Shown here piece by piece: positions 10,429-19,149 of a stretch of DNA of 64,000 nt (positions are counted from its first letter, which is position 1; every line of letters starts with the position of its first letter). The stretch comes from Actinobacillus minor NM305 (GTDB lineage: Bacteria; Pseudomonadota; Gammaproteobacteria; Enterobacterales; Pasteurellaceae): assembly GCF_000175195.1 (NCBI RefSeq), contig NZ_ACQL01000100.1, positions 1 through 64,000 on the forward strand, written 5' to 3'. The position numbers were made by a program, and so were the translations under genes. The notes beneath the pieces were generated by a model that was not told the DNA's origin, did no database searches, and saw only the letters and a list, made by a program, of their open reading frames with translations.

Positions 10429-10579
10429 AGAATAAATAGTTTATTTTTTAATCTTTTTAATGTAACTGTGTTTTGCGGTAATACTTTTAGATTTATCACT
10501 TATATAGGGTTGTTTTTAAATTTGGTGGTTTAAGTGAAGCAAGTTCACTTTTGCCCTCTAATTCTTGGAGTCCATAAAA

Positions 10580-10605
10580 AAGCCTAGCAAAACTCGGCTA
10601 GGCTT
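10580..10605. terminator. Hairpin terminator in the accessory region
   Basis: AAGCCTAGC (10580-10588) pairs perfectly with GCTAGGCTT (10597-10605). It is preceded by an A-run, so the poly-U side favours minus-strand transcripts. Confidence 0.6.
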
Positions 10606-10620
10606 ATTCCATACTATTTA

Positions 10621-10666
10621 GGGAATTACTTCCCTACTTTTTTGGAAATTACTTCCCTATTATTTT
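10621..10666. repeat. Two 23-bp tandem repeats
   Basis: GGGAATTACTTCCCTA plus a T-rich tail (10621-10643) is followed directly by GGAAATTACTTCCCTA plus a T-rich tail (10644-10666). They are identical at 20 of 23 positions. Each unit contains a small inverted repeat (GGGAA/TTCCC in the first). Purpose unknown. Confidence 0.75.
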
Positions 10667-10779
10667 GGGAGCTTGCAATTAGGCAACTTTCTTCAAATGA
10701 TACTGCGGTAAAGTGAACCCACTGATTTTTTATTTTTTCAGATTCAAGCGGTCGGATCTTGTGGATTTTTTGTAAAGAA

Positions 10780-10810
10780 AAAAGCTACCTCTCTAATTTG
10801 GGTAGCTTTT
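10780..10810. terminator. Terminator after the AAA+ ATPase gene
   Basis: AAAAGCTACC (10780-10789) pairs perfectly with GGTAGCTTTT (10801-10810). The A-run before the left arm becomes a U-run on the minus-strand transcript, which suits termination of the gene ending at 10820. Confidence 0.75.
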
Positions 10811-10819
10811 AAGGGGTAT

Positions 10820-11923
10820 TTACTCATCTTGAATGCGCTCTTTAATCCACGTTTTAAAATGAGGGTTGTTTATTTGTAGTGTTTTGTCTATGTTTCGAGT
10901 GATCAACTCATTACGCTCTAGCTTTCTTAATTTCCCTTGAATGGTGCTAGAAGTTATATCCTCAATTCCCATAACCTCCGCCAACATTAAACGGGTTTCT
11001 TTGCTGTAAGGTGTGCTATTCCCGTTTGCAATAAGCCTTAATAGTTGTCGCTCTAATTCAGATAGGTGTTGCCATTGCTTCATAATTCCGCCTTGTTCGT
11101 CCATCTGTGATAGTCGATATTCCACCACCTCATCTAAAGTTAAGTCTGGGTTAATGATCATATCTTGGGTAATAGCTCGCATATATAACGGGGTAAAATG
11201 GAAGCGTTCAAAGGTTTGATAAAATGCCGTCTTATCAAGTTGTTTGCCGGTGCGTTGTTCGTAAATATCCGCCAAAAAATCAGTAAATGATTTATCTAAA
11301 TGAGGGAAATTCAAGGCGTGCGCAAAGTGAAAGAAAGGTGCTTTGTTGTCATTAAACATCGCCTTTAATCCGTTTGTACTGCTCCCCGTAAAAATCACTT
11401 TAATTTTTGATTGATTAACATCAAGCCCTGTTCTTAATGAACGAATAAGCCCATCATTTCCTTTACTTCGTGCTAGCTCTTGGACTTCATCAAGTAACAT
11501 CAATATAGGTTTCTCGCTTTTCTCTGCGATCTCATTTAATAGCCTACTAACGTTAATTTGAGCTTGCTCTTCTTGTTCGTTTAATTCTACGCCTACGCCC
11601 AAAATATCAAGGCTCTTAATGCTCTTAAGTGTGTCTATTAGCTTGCTTTTTCCTTGTGTAATTTTGTTTAAGAAATCAAGTAAGGCGTAAACAAAGGCTT
11701 GTTGCGTTTTGTTGTCGTCCGCCTGTTCCATAAAGCTAAAATAGAAAACATTAAAGCCCATTTCTTCCGCTTTAGGTTCAATGTCATTAAGTAAAAATTG
11801 GGTTTTCCCCATTCTTCGAGGGGCGAAAAGTGTTAATGCGTGCGTAATGCCATCTTTTAAGCTAGTCAAAAGACGTTGAGCAAGTTCACTTCTTGGGAAA
11901 TATAAAGGGTCTGTTCTTTTCAT
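10820..11923 (-). CDS. AAA+ ATPase of unknown function (accessory region)
   Basis: The 367-residue protein has a Walker A motif APRRMGKT at residues 34-41 and a Walker B motif LMLLDE at 141-146. A sensor-1-like IFTGSS lies near 177-182. The C-terminal third looks like a winged helix (SSTIQGKLRKLERNELI). This layout matches archaeal-type/STAND-related single-protein ATPases. The family is widespread as lone genes in mobile islands, but no biochemical role can be assigned. No signal peptide or membrane segment is seen. It lies between an integrase relic and tRNA-Leu, with its own terminator and a repeat-rich upstream region, so it is probably island cargo. A defence or regulatory role is only a guess. 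Confidence 0.75.
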   Translation of the reverse strand: MKRTDPLYFPRSELAQRLLTSLKDGITHALTLFAPRRMGKTQFLLNDIEPKAEEMGFNVFYFSFMEQADDNKTQQAFVYALLDFLNKITQGKSKLIDTLKSIKSLDILGVGVELNEQEEQAQINVSRLLNEIAEKSEKPILMLLDEVQELARSKGNDGLIRSLRTGLDVNQSKIKVIFTGSSTNGLKAMFNDNKAPFFHFAHALNFPHLDKSFTDFLADIYEQRTGKQLDKTAFYQTFERFHFTPLYMRAITQDMIINPDLTLDEVVEYRLSQMDEQGGIMKQWQHLSELERQLLRLIANGNSTPYSKETRLMLAEVMGIEDITSSTIQGKLRKLERNELITRNIDKTLQINNPHFKTWIKERIQDE

Positions 11924-11944
11924 TTTAGATAGAATTATATGATG

Positions 11945-11962
11945 AATGTATAATTATACATT
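11945..11962. promoter_or_regulatory. 18-bp perfect palindrome upstream of the AAA+ ATPase gene
   Basis: AATGTATAATTATACATT is exactly self-complementary and contains a TATAAT hexamer. It lies 22-39 bp upstream of the ATPase start codon (11923, leftward), and a related half-site (ATGTATAA) follows at about 11965. The position suits an operator overlapping the -10 region. Confidence 0.6.
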
Positions 11963-11980
11963 CTATGTATAATTTTGTAT

Positions 11981-12010
11981 AAATCAACATAAATCAACGT
12001 AATTCAACAT
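11981..12010. repeat. Three contiguous 10-bp direct repeats
   Basis: AAATCAACAT, AAATCAACGT and AATTCAACAT follow one another without gaps, so each copy presents the same face of the helix. They lie upstream of the palindrome in front of the AAA+ ATPase gene. Together they resemble iteron-like or cooperative regulator sites. Confidence 0.65.
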
Positions 12011-12035
12011 CACAAAAAAGAAAAGCTACCTAAGT

Positions 12036-12330
12036 TTAAATAGATAGCTTCATGAAGTTTATTAGCTTTGCCACTTGTTCAGGGTTGCCATATGTTCTAC
12101 CTAGCTTTAACGTGTTTTTAGGGATGCGTCCCCCCCAAAGAGACTTAAGGGTATAAAGTAAATTATGTACCCCAAAAATTGGCGGTTGTAAATGTATAAA
12201 TACGAACGAATGCGAAAGAATAGAGAAATTAGAAAGTAGCTTAAAGCCTTGTGTAACAATGATTAAGCATATGAAAACGTAAGAAAAAATAAGAAATAAA
12301 AAAACCGCTAAAAAGCGGTCTATTTGAATA
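12036..12330 (-). pseudogene. Degraded reading frame beside tRNA-Leu
   Basis: A minus-strand frame stays open leftward from the tRNA-Leu gene to a TAA at 12036 but has no credible start codon. Its last part reads LWGGRIPKNTLKLGRTYGN followed by PEQVAKLINFMKLSI, which looks protein-like. It contains a run of seven C residues at 12130-12136, where slippage would change the frame. It could be the relic of an island gene next to the attachment tRNA (the ash/Icd-like small proteins often sit there), but I cannot identify it. Confidence 0.3.
12304..12319. terminator. Terminator of the tRNA-Leu gene
   Basis: ACCGCT (12304-12309) pairs with AGCGGT (12314-12319) over an A-only loop, and an A-run lies to the left, which becomes a U-run on the minus-strand transcript. 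It is 13 bp past the tRNA 3' end. Confidence 0.7.
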
Positions 12331-12331
12331 A

Positions 12332-12417
12332 TGGTGCCAGTGGTCGGACTCGAACCGACACGCTTTATGGGCGGCGGATTTTGAATCCGCTGCGTCTACC
12401 GATTTCGCCACACTGGC
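12332..12417 (-). tRNA. tRNA-Leu (anticodon CAA)
   Basis: The reverse complement gives an 86-nt class II tRNA. It starts GCCAGTGTGGCGAAATCGG and has the D-loop stretch GGTAGACGC, the anticodon arm GCGGA-TTCAAAA-TCCGC (anticodon CAA), a long variable arm (GCCCATAAAGCGTG), the T-arm GTTCGAGTC and an encoded CCA end. The 3' side faces the accessory stretch, a common insertion point for integrative elements, but no direct repeat of the tRNA 3' end was seen elsewhere in the region. Confidence 0.97.
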
Positions 12418-12546
12418 TAGTGACATATTAGTAAAACTAATATAAAAATATGGAATGAATTATAAGGCTAATTATCGTCTCATGCAAGTAGGGAATGATA
12501 TCCAATGGATTATTCGTCTTAAAAATCATCAACCTCATTTTTGAAG

Positions 12547-12569
12547 TTATGCACAAATTCTGTGGATAA
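12547..12569. promoter_or_regulatory. Inverted pair of DnaA boxes
   Basis: TTATGCACA (12547-12555) matches the relaxed box TTATNCACA. Five bases on, TGTGGATAA (12561-12569) is the exact complement of the strong box TTATCCACA. The boxes face each other between tRNA-Leu and the 3' end of xseA, in AT-rich DNA. Few GATC sites are nearby, so this is not obviously an origin. Confidence 0.5.
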
Positions 12570-12660
12570 CTTCGTGAGTAACTTTCAAATAACCTGATCA
12601 TCTCCTTGATTTATAAAGGTTATTTTCACAGAAAAACGCCTTGAATGAAAAAAATACAAC

Positions 12661-14121
12661 CTATTTTAATTCCATCACTTCACTGATAATTTGCCCAGTC
12701 TCCAGTTGTGTAATTAACTTATCCCCAACAGCAACTTCTTTTGCATTGGTTAAAATATGTCCTTTTGAAGTTTGCGTAATGGAATATCCCCGTCCAAGAA
12801 TTTTTAGAGGGCTTAAACCATCTAGGCGAGTACATAGCGCTTGGAAACTTTGATATTCTTTCAAATAACGTTTATCCATTGCATAACTGAGTTGTTGCGC
12901 TAAACGGGTAATATATTGCTGTTTTTTTTCTATTTGATAAGGTAATGACGTACTTTCAATCCGTTTTGTAAGGTTTTCCCAATCTTGCTTTTTTCGGGAT
13001 AAATATTGCGACATTTGCTGATGTAAACGCACTTCTCTTTGGGCTAATTGTTCACATTGCATCGCTAATTTACGTTGAGGATGATGAGGCTGTAAACGTA
13101 AAAATACCTGTGTTAATTGGTTACGCCGAGCTGAAAGTAAGCTCTTAACCGATTTTTCCATTCGATAAGCCAGTTGTTCAAACCGGATTTTGAATACATG
13201 AAGGTACTTTGACGGATGTTGTGCATTTAAACGTAAATTCAATTGCTGAAAGCGAGTGAGTTTTTCATGCCAAATACGATCAAAAGCCAAATTAACCATA
13301 TTGAAATGATGTTGAAGCTGTCGTATCAATTCTTGCTGATCCCGACTCACAAGTTCAGCCGCAGCAGAAGGAGTCGGGGCACGCAAATCTGCAACAAAAT
13401 CGGCAATGGTAACATCCGTTTCATGCCCTACTGCACTAATAATGGGAATTTCTGAACGATAAATCGCATAAGCTACCGCTTCTTCATTAAAACACCACAA
13501 ATCTTCTAATGAGCCGCCACCTCGACCGACAATTAAAACATCACATTCTTGACGGCGATTAGCTAAATCAATCGTTTGAACAATATCTTGTGTAGCCTCT
13601 TTACCTTGTACTAAAGTTGGATAAATGACTACCGCCAAACTTGGATCGCGGCGTTTTAAGATATTTAAAATATCTTGTAATGCCGCACCGCTTGATGACG
13701 TGATAATCCCCACTCGTTTCACAAAATCAGGTAACGCTTTTTTATGTTCTTGTGCAAATAACCCTTGAGCCGCAAGTTTCATTTTTAATTGCTCAAACTG
13801 CTGTTGTAGCAATCCTTCTCCAGCAGGCTGCATGCTTTCAATGATAAGTTGGTAATCGCCGCGTGGCTCATATAAACTCACACTGGCCCTAACAAGCACT
13901 TGCATACCATTCTGAGGATAAAAAGTTACTCGGCTATTTTTCATTTTGAACATAGCACAACGAACCTGTGCATTTTCGTCTTTTAACGTCAAATACCAAT
14001 GCCCTGAAACCGGTTGGCTAAAATTAGAAATTTCGCCGGTTAGCCAAATTTGCCCTAATTCTGTTTCAAGTAAATGCCGAACAGAGTAATTTAGTTGTGT
14101 AACAGTGAGAATGTTGTTCAT
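12661..14121 (-). CDS. xseA: Exodeoxyribonuclease VII large subunit
   Basis: XseA is the catalytic subunit of exonuclease VII, which degrades single-stranded DNA to oligonucleotides from both ends together with several XseB subunits. The 486-residue protein has the N-terminal OB-fold (starting [19 protein letters not shown]) and the family core motifs [16 protein letters not shown] near residue 198 and [19 protein letters not shown] near 229. A long charged coiled-coil region follows to about residue 440. It is somewhat longer than the 456-residue E. coli protein. xseB is not adjacent. It is flanked by tRNA-Leu downstream and tRNA-fMet upstream on the same strand. Confidence 0.96.
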   Translation of the reverse strand: MNNILTVTQLNYSVRHLLETELGQIWLTGEISNFSQPVSGHWYLTLKDENAQVRCAMFKMKNSRVTFYPQNGMQVLVRASVSLYEPRGDYQLIIESMQPAGEGLLQQQFEQLKMKLAAQGLFAQEHKKALPDFVKRVGIITSSSGAALQDILNILKRRDPSLAVVIYPTLVQGKEATQDIVQTIDLANRRQECDVLIVGRGGGSLEDLWCFNEEAVAYAIYRSEIPIISAVGHETDVTIADFVADLRAPTPSAAAELVSRDQQELIRQLQHHFNMVNLAFDRIWHEKLTRFQQLNLRLNAQHPSKYLHVFKIRFEQLAYRMEKSVKSLLSARRNQLTQVFLRLQPHHPQRKLAMQCEQLAQREVRLHQQMSQYLSRKKQDWENLTKRIESTSLPYQIEKKQQYITRLAQQLSYAMDKRYLKEYQSFQALCTRLDGLSPLKILGRGYSITQTSKGHILTNAKEVAVGDKLITQLETGQIISEVMELK

Positions 14122-14222
14122 ATCAAAATGCGATAAGGATAGATAAAGCGAGTTTAAAGATTAGAAAGCAAGACTGCAAGCGGTGAAATTTAAATCTTTT
14201 TACCTGTTTGCAGATAAAAGAA

Positions 14223-14245
14223 AACCCTCGATAATTTCGAGGGTT
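14223..14245. terminator. Terminator of the initiator tRNA gene
   Basis: AACCCTCG (14223-14230) pairs perfectly with CGAGGGTT (14238-14245) around a seven-base loop. It lies just past the 3' end of tRNA-fMet on the minus strand, with an A-run to the left. Confidence 0.75.
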
Positions 14246-14252
14246 AAGAATC

Positions 14253-14329
<77 letters not shown>

Positions 14330-14340
14330 TCTGATGTGAT

Positions 14341-14370
14341 GTATAATACTCTTTCATGATTTAATTGCAA
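14341..14370 (-). promoter_or_regulatory. Promoter of the initiator tRNA gene
   Basis: On the minus strand a TTGCAA (-35, 14365-14370) is followed by TATTAT (14343-14348, 16-bp spacing) or TTATAC (14341-14346, 18-bp spacing) as the -10. The predicted start is a few bases upstream of the tRNA. Confidence 0.55.
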
Positions 14371-14538
14371 GTTTTATTTCAAGAAAATTATTTACATGCC
14401 GAATTTTAAAACAACATTGGCATAAAATTTCACAAAAAGAGGAAAATTAAAGCATAAAATTTTTTGTATCGTTTTGGTTTGTTTTTTGTTAATCTAGTAT
14501 TTTATTTTCCTTATACTTTATTTAATAACAGGATTTCT

Positions 14539-15657
14539 ATGAATTGGAAAGCATATAGCAAATGGGCAATTGTGTTAGGTTTCTCTGTGCTCGTTGTCGG
14601 ATGTTCATCTAAAAAAGCTCCTCAACGTACCTCTGTTGCGGATATTTACGCTGAAAATGCAAAATTAGGAGCTATCTATAAAAACCGTCAGGTTATGCCG
14701 TCATACATGAATTTTGCTCGTGTACAAGCGGTTGAAAACAAACAAAATATTGTAAACGGACGTGATTTTATTTCTCAAATTAACCATGTTCGAGCTTACT
14801 CTAATCGCATATCTAATAGCTATGAAGGAATTTACAGCAAAGTGCAACGCTGGGTATCTTCTGGTGCAGATGTTGATGATCTCAGTAAATATGGCATCAA
14901 CGCAAATCTTATGCGTGGGCAAGATGGCTATCAAAATGTGAATTTAACCGGTTATTATGCACCGGTATTACAGGCTCGCCGTACGCCACAAGGCGAATTC
15001 CAACATCCTTTATACCGTTTACCTGCGAATAAACGCTTTACTCGCGCGCAAATCTATGCTGGAGCATTAAAAGGACAAGGATTAGAGTTAGCATACTCAA
15101 ATTCTATGGTAGATAACTTCTTTCTTGGTGTACAAGGGAGTGGATTTATTGATTTTGGCGAAGGACGCTTAAGCCATGTCGCTTATGCAGGACAAAATGG
15201 TTATAAATACTATGCTGTTGGACGCCTATTAGTTGAAGATGGTGAGATTCCAAAAGAAAAAATGTCCGCTCAAGCAATCAAAGATTGGACAAAACGTAAT
15301 CCTAGCCGTACTCAAGAGTTATTAGAACGTAACCCATCTTATGTCTTCTTCAAATTTGATGAAACTCACGATGTAAAAGGCTCTGCGGGTGTGCCTCTTG
15401 TTGCATTAGCTTCTGTGGCTTCAGATAAAAGTCTTGTTCCATCAGGTAGCGTACTTTTAGTTGAAATGCCGTTAATCGATGATAACGGTAAATGGACAGG
15501 TAAACATGAAATGCGCCTCATGGTTGCTCTTGATGTAGGTGGTGCAGTTAAAGGACACCATTTTGATATTTATCAAGGCATTGAAAGTGTGAATAAAAAA
15601 GCCGCTCAAACAGCTGGCTTACTTAAACACTTTGGACGCGTTTGGGTGCTAAATTAA
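14539..15657 (+). CDS. mltA: Membrane-bound lytic murein transglycosylase A
   Basis: MltA is an outer-membrane lipoprotein that cleaves peptidoglycan glycan strands to 1,6-anhydromuropeptides. The ATG at 14539 gives a 372-residue protein with a lipoprotein signal peptide ending VVGC (lipidated Cys near residue 22). The open frame extends 25 codons further upstream without a ribosome-binding site, so that start is rejected. The C-terminal 3D domain contains ALDVGGAVKGHHFDIYQG, which carries the expected catalytic aspartate. Its products feed the AmpD recycling step encoded at 29009. A uptake-signal core lies within the coding sequence at 14724. Confidence 0.94.
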   Translation: MNWKAYSKWAIVLGFSVLVVGCSSKKAPQRTSVADIYAENAKLGAIYKNRQVMPSYMNFARVQAVENKQNIVNGRDFISQINHVRAYSNRISNSYEGIYSKVQRWVSSGADVDDLSKYGINANLMRGQDGYQNVNLTGYYAPVLQARRTPQGEFQHPLYRLPANKRFTRAQIYAGALKGQGLELAYSNSMVDNFFLGVQGSGFIDFGEGRLSHVAYAGQNGYKYYAVGRLLVEDGEIPKEKMSAQAIKDWTKRNPSRTQELLERNPSYVFFKFDETHDVKGSAGVPLVALASVASDKSLVPSGSVLLVEMPLIDDNGKWTGKHEMRLMVALDVGGAVKGHHFDIYQGIESVNKKAAQTAGLLKHFGRVWVLN

Positions 15658-15667
15658 TTTAAAAGAT

Positions 15668-15711
15668 AAAGCGGTAAGATTTACAATATTTTTTGCATAT
15701 CTTACCGCTTT
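15668..15711. terminator. Bidirectional hairpin between mltA and the 111-aa unknown gene
   Basis: AAAGCGGTAAGAT (15668-15680) is perfectly complementary to ATCTTACCGCTTT (15699-15711). The arms contain partial uptake-signal cores (AAGCGGT). It lies between convergent genes. Confidence 0.75.
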
Positions 15712-15713
15712 AA

Positions 15714-16049
15714 TTAAATACAACCACCACAAGACCCACAACGCCAATCTTCCTTATTTACAGCCTGATAAAAATACCTAAACAGATCTTCTTCTAACGG
15801 AATATTCTCTGCAATAAACACATCACTTAGCCAGTCAATATTTTCTACAATCCAATCATCTTCATCTAATCCTTCTAGATAAAGTTCATCTTCCGGATCG
15901 ATATAATTATAAATCCCTTTTGTTCCCATATCTTTATCAGCCCGCTCTTTAGGCAATGTTAATACTTTCCCTTCATAAGAAATAATCCAATGCCCTAAAC
16001 ACATTACTTGTTGTTTACGAGTCCACTCTGCTTGAAACGGATTTGGCAT
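15714..16049 (-). CDS. Small acidic protein with a Cys/Gly-rich tail, function unknown
   Basis: I do not recognise this gene. The 111-residue product starts MPNPFQAEWTRKQQV, has a strongly acidic middle (EDELYLEGLDEDDW), and ends with the motif CGSCGGC. That tail places three cysteines within the last eight residues, which suggests metal binding or redox chemistry. The ATG at 16049 is chosen because GAGGA lies seven bases upstream; a GTG four codons earlier overlaps that site. No signal peptide or membrane segment is seen. It is a single gene, convergent with mltA, with about 160 bp of non-coding DNA separating it from cmoB. It is probably a lineage-conserved cytosolic protein. Confidence 0.75.
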   Translation of the reverse strand: MPNPFQAEWTRKQQVMCLGHWIISYEGKVLTLPKERADKDMGTKGIYNYIDPEDELYLEGLDEDDWIVENIDWLSDVFIAENIPLEEDLFRYFYQAVNKEDWRCGSCGGCI

Positions 16050-16208
16050 AATAATCCTCACATCTCTGAATATCTAGATGTTATCAATTTTAGGTAGGGA
16101 AAAAGAGAAAGGATATACAAAGAAATTGGTAGATTTTAAGATATTTGAGGAAAATTTGATTTTATTCAAATGATGAAAATGTGCGAGTCAACGACCCGCA
16201 CCTTAAAT

Positions 16209-17171
16209 TTACGCATTTGCCAAAATAACAGCTCGCTTTGGTGCCGGTAAGCCTTCTATAGTTTTAGAATGGTCATTCGGATCTAAAAAATCCACCAAAC
16301 TTTCATTTTCCAGCCAATCTGTTTTGCGTTGCTCTTCAAGGGTCGTTACCGCTTGATCCACACAACGCACATTTTTAAAGCCAACTTTTTCAAGCCAATT
16401 GATTAACGCAGGAACAGAAGGGATAAAATAGACATTTTTCATTTTGGCATAACGATCTGCCGGAACTAATACATCATTCACATCACCATCAATAACTAAG
16501 GTCTCAAGCACTAACTCGCCCCCTTTCACTAATTGCGCTTTAAGTTGTGAGAGATGATCGAGTGGCGATTTACGATGATATAAAACCCCCATTGAAAATA
16601 CCGTATCAAAAGCTGCAAGCGGTTGCATTTGTTCAATACCTAGCGGAATTAAATTTGCACGGCGGTCGTTACCTAATAGTTTTCTCACGACTTCAAATTG
16701 GCATAAGAAAAGCTCGGTAGGGTCAATGCCAACAACCATACTAGCCCCTTCGCCAACCATACGCCACATATGGTAGCCACTTCCGCAACCGACATCTAAT
16801 ATCGTGCGATCTTTTAAAGGCGCAAGATGAGGTAGTACTCGATCCCATTTAAAATCAGACCGCCATTCGGTATCAATATGAATACCGTGTAGGTGGTAAG
16901 GACCTTTGCGCCAAGGCATGAGTTGTTTTAAATGATGAACAATTCTTTGCGTTTCTCCATTGGAAAGAGGTACTTCCGGCACGGCTTCTACCTTATCTTT
17001 TAAGTTAAGCGTTACCGCAACATCCGGCATATAATCCACGATTTTTGCCCATTTAGCATAATCGCCGTGAGTTGTTTTTTCCCACTGTTTTAATTGGAGA
17101 GGGAGCGTTTCAAGCCACACAGAAAGTTTTGTTGTTGCAATTTGTTGATAAAAAGGACGGAAATCAATCAT
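16209..17171 (-). CDS. cmoB: tRNA U34 carboxymethyltransferase CmoB
   Basis: CmoB transfers a carboxymethyl group from carboxy-S-adenosylmethionine to 5-hydroxyuridine at tRNA position 34, giving the cmo5U wobble base. The 320-residue length fits the family. The Rossmann-type methyltransferase motif [15 protein letters not shown] lies near residue 125, preceded by the CmoB-specific [17 protein letters not shown] block. [15 protein letters not shown] motif follows near residue 191. cmoA, the cofactor-producing partner, is not adjacent. The gene lies downstream of ycaO on the same strand with about a 50-bp gap, so co-transcription is possible. Confidence 0.95.
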   Translation of the reverse strand: MIDFRPFYQQIATTKLSVWLETLPLQLKQWEKTTHGDYAKWAKIVDYMPDVAVTLNLKDKVEAVPEVPLSNGETQRIVHHLKQLMPWRKGPYHLHGIHIDTEWRSDFKWDRVLPHLAPLKDRTILDVGCGSGYHMWRMVGEGASMVVGIDPTELFLCQFEVVRKLLGNDRRANLIPLGIEQMQPLAAFDTVFSMGVLYHRKSPLDHLSQLKAQLVKGGELVLETLVIDGDVNDVLVPADRYAKMKNVYFIPSVPALINWLEKVGFKNVRCVDQAVTTLEEQRKTDWLENESLVDFLDPNDHSKTIEGLPAPKRAVILANA

Positions 17172-17220
17172 TTTCTTCTTTAAAGTGATAAGGACGCTTA
17201 TGGCGTCCTTAGAATTAACA

Positions 17221-18966
17221 TTATTTAACTTGTTGTAATTTTTGGTATGCCGCTAACAATTTTTGATGAGCCGGCATATTTTCAAGGCTTTCATCAGAAC
17301 CGCTTAAGCCGTGGAACGGATTACCGCCTTGTACCGCAGACCACGCAAAATCTACGGTTTCTTTACCATACATCTTGTTAAATACCATACGATATTGTTC
17401 TGCCTCGCGCGTCTCATCTAAGAACAACTCAATCGACTGAATTAAACAACGGTAGTAGTTGTTACGCTCTGCTGAGAAAACAGAAGCATTCATATCTGCT
17501 GTCCAGTTTGCCCAATCTAAGGCTTCTTCAAGGTTGCCTAACGCAAGGTGTAACATTGATTTTAACTCGCCGATACGCAAGGTTTGTAATGCTGAACCTT
17601 TTTCTGCCACCACGCCGATAAACTCACGCACACGGGTCATATCGTCAATGCTTTGTTCGTCCAACTCGTCCAATAACTCTTGGTAAGTTTCTTGATCGTG
17701 GTGGAAATATGGCAAGTCGAGCAAAATCTCACGCCATTCCATTCCCATATTGTTGTTCGCATAAATCAAGTCGTCTGACGGATAGATATTTGACATACCA
17801 GGGGCAAGAATACGGCAAGCGTAAACGCCTAAATGCTCGTAATCCATAATATAGACTTCTTGTTTATGCTTATTGAAAATTGCCATTAAGTTGGCAAATT
17901 CTTGTTCTGTCGTGCCTGAGAAATCCCAGTGAACGAAGTCGTAATCGGCTTCAGATTTGAAAAGATCCCACGAAATCAGACCGCTTGAGTCAATGAAGTG
18001 AGTTTCAAGGTTAGCGTGATCTGCCACATCCTCATTGTTAAATGAAGGCGGTGCGAAGACATCTAAATCTTTCAAACTACGACCTTGTAATAATTCGGTT
18101 ACGGTACGTTCAAACGCTACTTGGAAATTCGGGTGCGCACCGAAAGAAGCAAAGCAAGTGCCGTTATTCGGATTGAGTAAAATCACACAAATCACAGGGA
18201 ACTCACCACCGAGTGACGCATCGTAGCAGAGGATCGGGAAGCCTTCTTGTTCCAGTTTTTCGATAGAGGCTTTGATTGTCGGGTAGCCGTCAATTACACT
18301 TTGTGGGATTTCAGGCAGGCTGATCGCTTCTGTGATAATGCGGTTTTTCACAAAACGCTCAAACACTTCCGATAAACCTTGTACACGAGCTTCGTTTTTG
18401 GTGTTACCGGCAGACATACCGTTAGATACGAATAAGTTACCGATGATACTTTGCGGAATATAGACCGTTTGACCATCTGATTGACGGGTATAAGGCAGAG
18501 CCACGATACCACGATCAGCATTGCCTGATTGTAAGTCAATCAGTAAATCTGGGGTTAAATCGCCGTGAGGGTTGAAATAGCCACGCAAGAATGGATCTAA
18601 AATGCCTTCCGGTAGCGTTTCTTCATCTTCAATTTCAAACCATTTTTCACTTGGATAGTGAACAAATTTGCCTTCGGCAATCTCTTTACCTAAATAGAAA
18701 TCCGCCCAGAAATAGTTGGTGGATAAACGTTCAAAATATTCCCCTAACGCAGAAGCTAACGCGGCTTTTTTGCTCGCCCCTTTACCATTTGAGAAACATT
18801 GTGGGCAGTCAGCATCACGAATATGCACCGACCATACATTCGGCACAGGATTGAGCCACGAGGCTTCTTCAATATTAAAGCCTAAGTTTTTCAATTTCGT
18901 TTGGAACTTTTCGATACTCTCTTCAAGGGCAGCATCTTTACCCGTAATAAAGGTTTTTTCAGTCAT
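17221..18966 (-). CDS. ycaO: YcaO, accessory factor for S12 methylthiolation
   Basis: YcaO-domain proteins are ATP-dependent backbone-activating enzymes. The enterobacterial orthologue assists RimO in beta-methylthiolation of ribosomal protein S12. The ATG at 18966 gives 581 residues, close to the 586 of E. coli YcaO. The frame is open 51 codons further, but that extension is basic and unlike the family. Seen are the N-terminal block [23 protein letters not shown]-binding-type acidic stretches ([18 protein letters not shown] near residue 190), and a C-terminal helical repeat region. It contains no rimO or thiazole/oxazole peptide partner nearby, so a natural-product role is unlikely. Confidence 0.9.
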   Translation of the reverse strand: MTEKTFITGKDAALEESIEKFQTKLKNLGFNIEEASWLNPVPNVWSVHIRDADCPQCFSNGKGASKKAALASALGEYFERLSTNYFWADFYLGKEIAEGKFVHYPSEKWFEIEDEETLPEGILDPFLRGYFNPHGDLTPDLLIDLQSGNADRGIVALPYTRQSDGQTVYIPQSIIGNLFVSNGMSAGNTKNEARVQGLSEVFERFVKNRIITEAISLPEIPQSVIDGYPTIKASIEKLEQEGFPILCYDASLGGEFPVICVILLNPNNGTCFASFGAHPNFQVAFERTVTELLQGRSLKDLDVFAPPSFNNEDVADHANLETHFIDSSGLISWDLFKSEADYDFVHWDFSGTTEQEFANLMAIFNKHKQEVYIMDYEHLGVYACRILAPGMSNIYPSDDLIYANNNMGMEWREILLDLPYFHHDQETYQELLDELDEQSIDDMTRVREFIGVVAEKGSALQTLRIGELKSMLHLALGNLEEALDWANWTADMNASVFSAERNNYYRCLIQSIELFLDETREAEQYRMVFNKMYGKETVDFAWSAVQGGNPFHGLSGSDESLENMPAHQKLLAAYQKLQQVK

Positions 18967-19149
18967 TAAAATAGCCTGTTCAAAATAAGGAAAATCATTG
19001 CGATATTCTAACAAATGTGTAACAAGAAAGCATTGGATTTCTCTCTTTGCCAATTTCTTACCAAAAACAACCGCTTGTTTGATCTTGATTTTTGTTTTCT
19101 GATGAATGAAGTGATACACTTCTTCTAATTTAATTTAGGGACAAACGAT

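Larger units (their letters stand above)
10429..10819. other. Accessory intergenic stretch with no confident gene
   Basis: This roughly 390-bp stretch between the integrase relic and the AAA+ ATPase gene has no open frame I can support. It contains the small inverted repeat AAGTGAA/TTCACTT (10532-10550), a terminator-like hairpin at 10580-10605, a pair of 23-bp direct repeats at 10621-10666, a near uptake-signal core (CAAGCGGTC near 10745) and a second hairpin at 10780-10810. A short minus-strand frame near 10700 ends in a peptide-like tail but cannot be assigned. Confidence 0.6.

Noticed and set aside
10259..10430. Duplicate of the tRNA-Leu 3' end as a second attachment site
   Set aside because: No segment resembling the tRNA 3' end was found near the integrase stub or elsewhere in the accessory stretch.
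11981..12010. CRISPR array
   Set aside because: The 10-bp repeats are contiguous with no spacers and no cas genes are nearby.
12241..12426. A 61-codon minus-strand ORF covering tRNA-Leu
   Set aside because: It is a translation of the tRNA gene itself and its flank (contains the typical tRNA-derived peptide), not a protein gene.
12547..12660. Chromosomal origin of replication
   Set aside because: Only two DnaA boxes, few GATC sites, no origin-typical neighbours such as mnmG or mioC; kept only as a DnaA-box pair.
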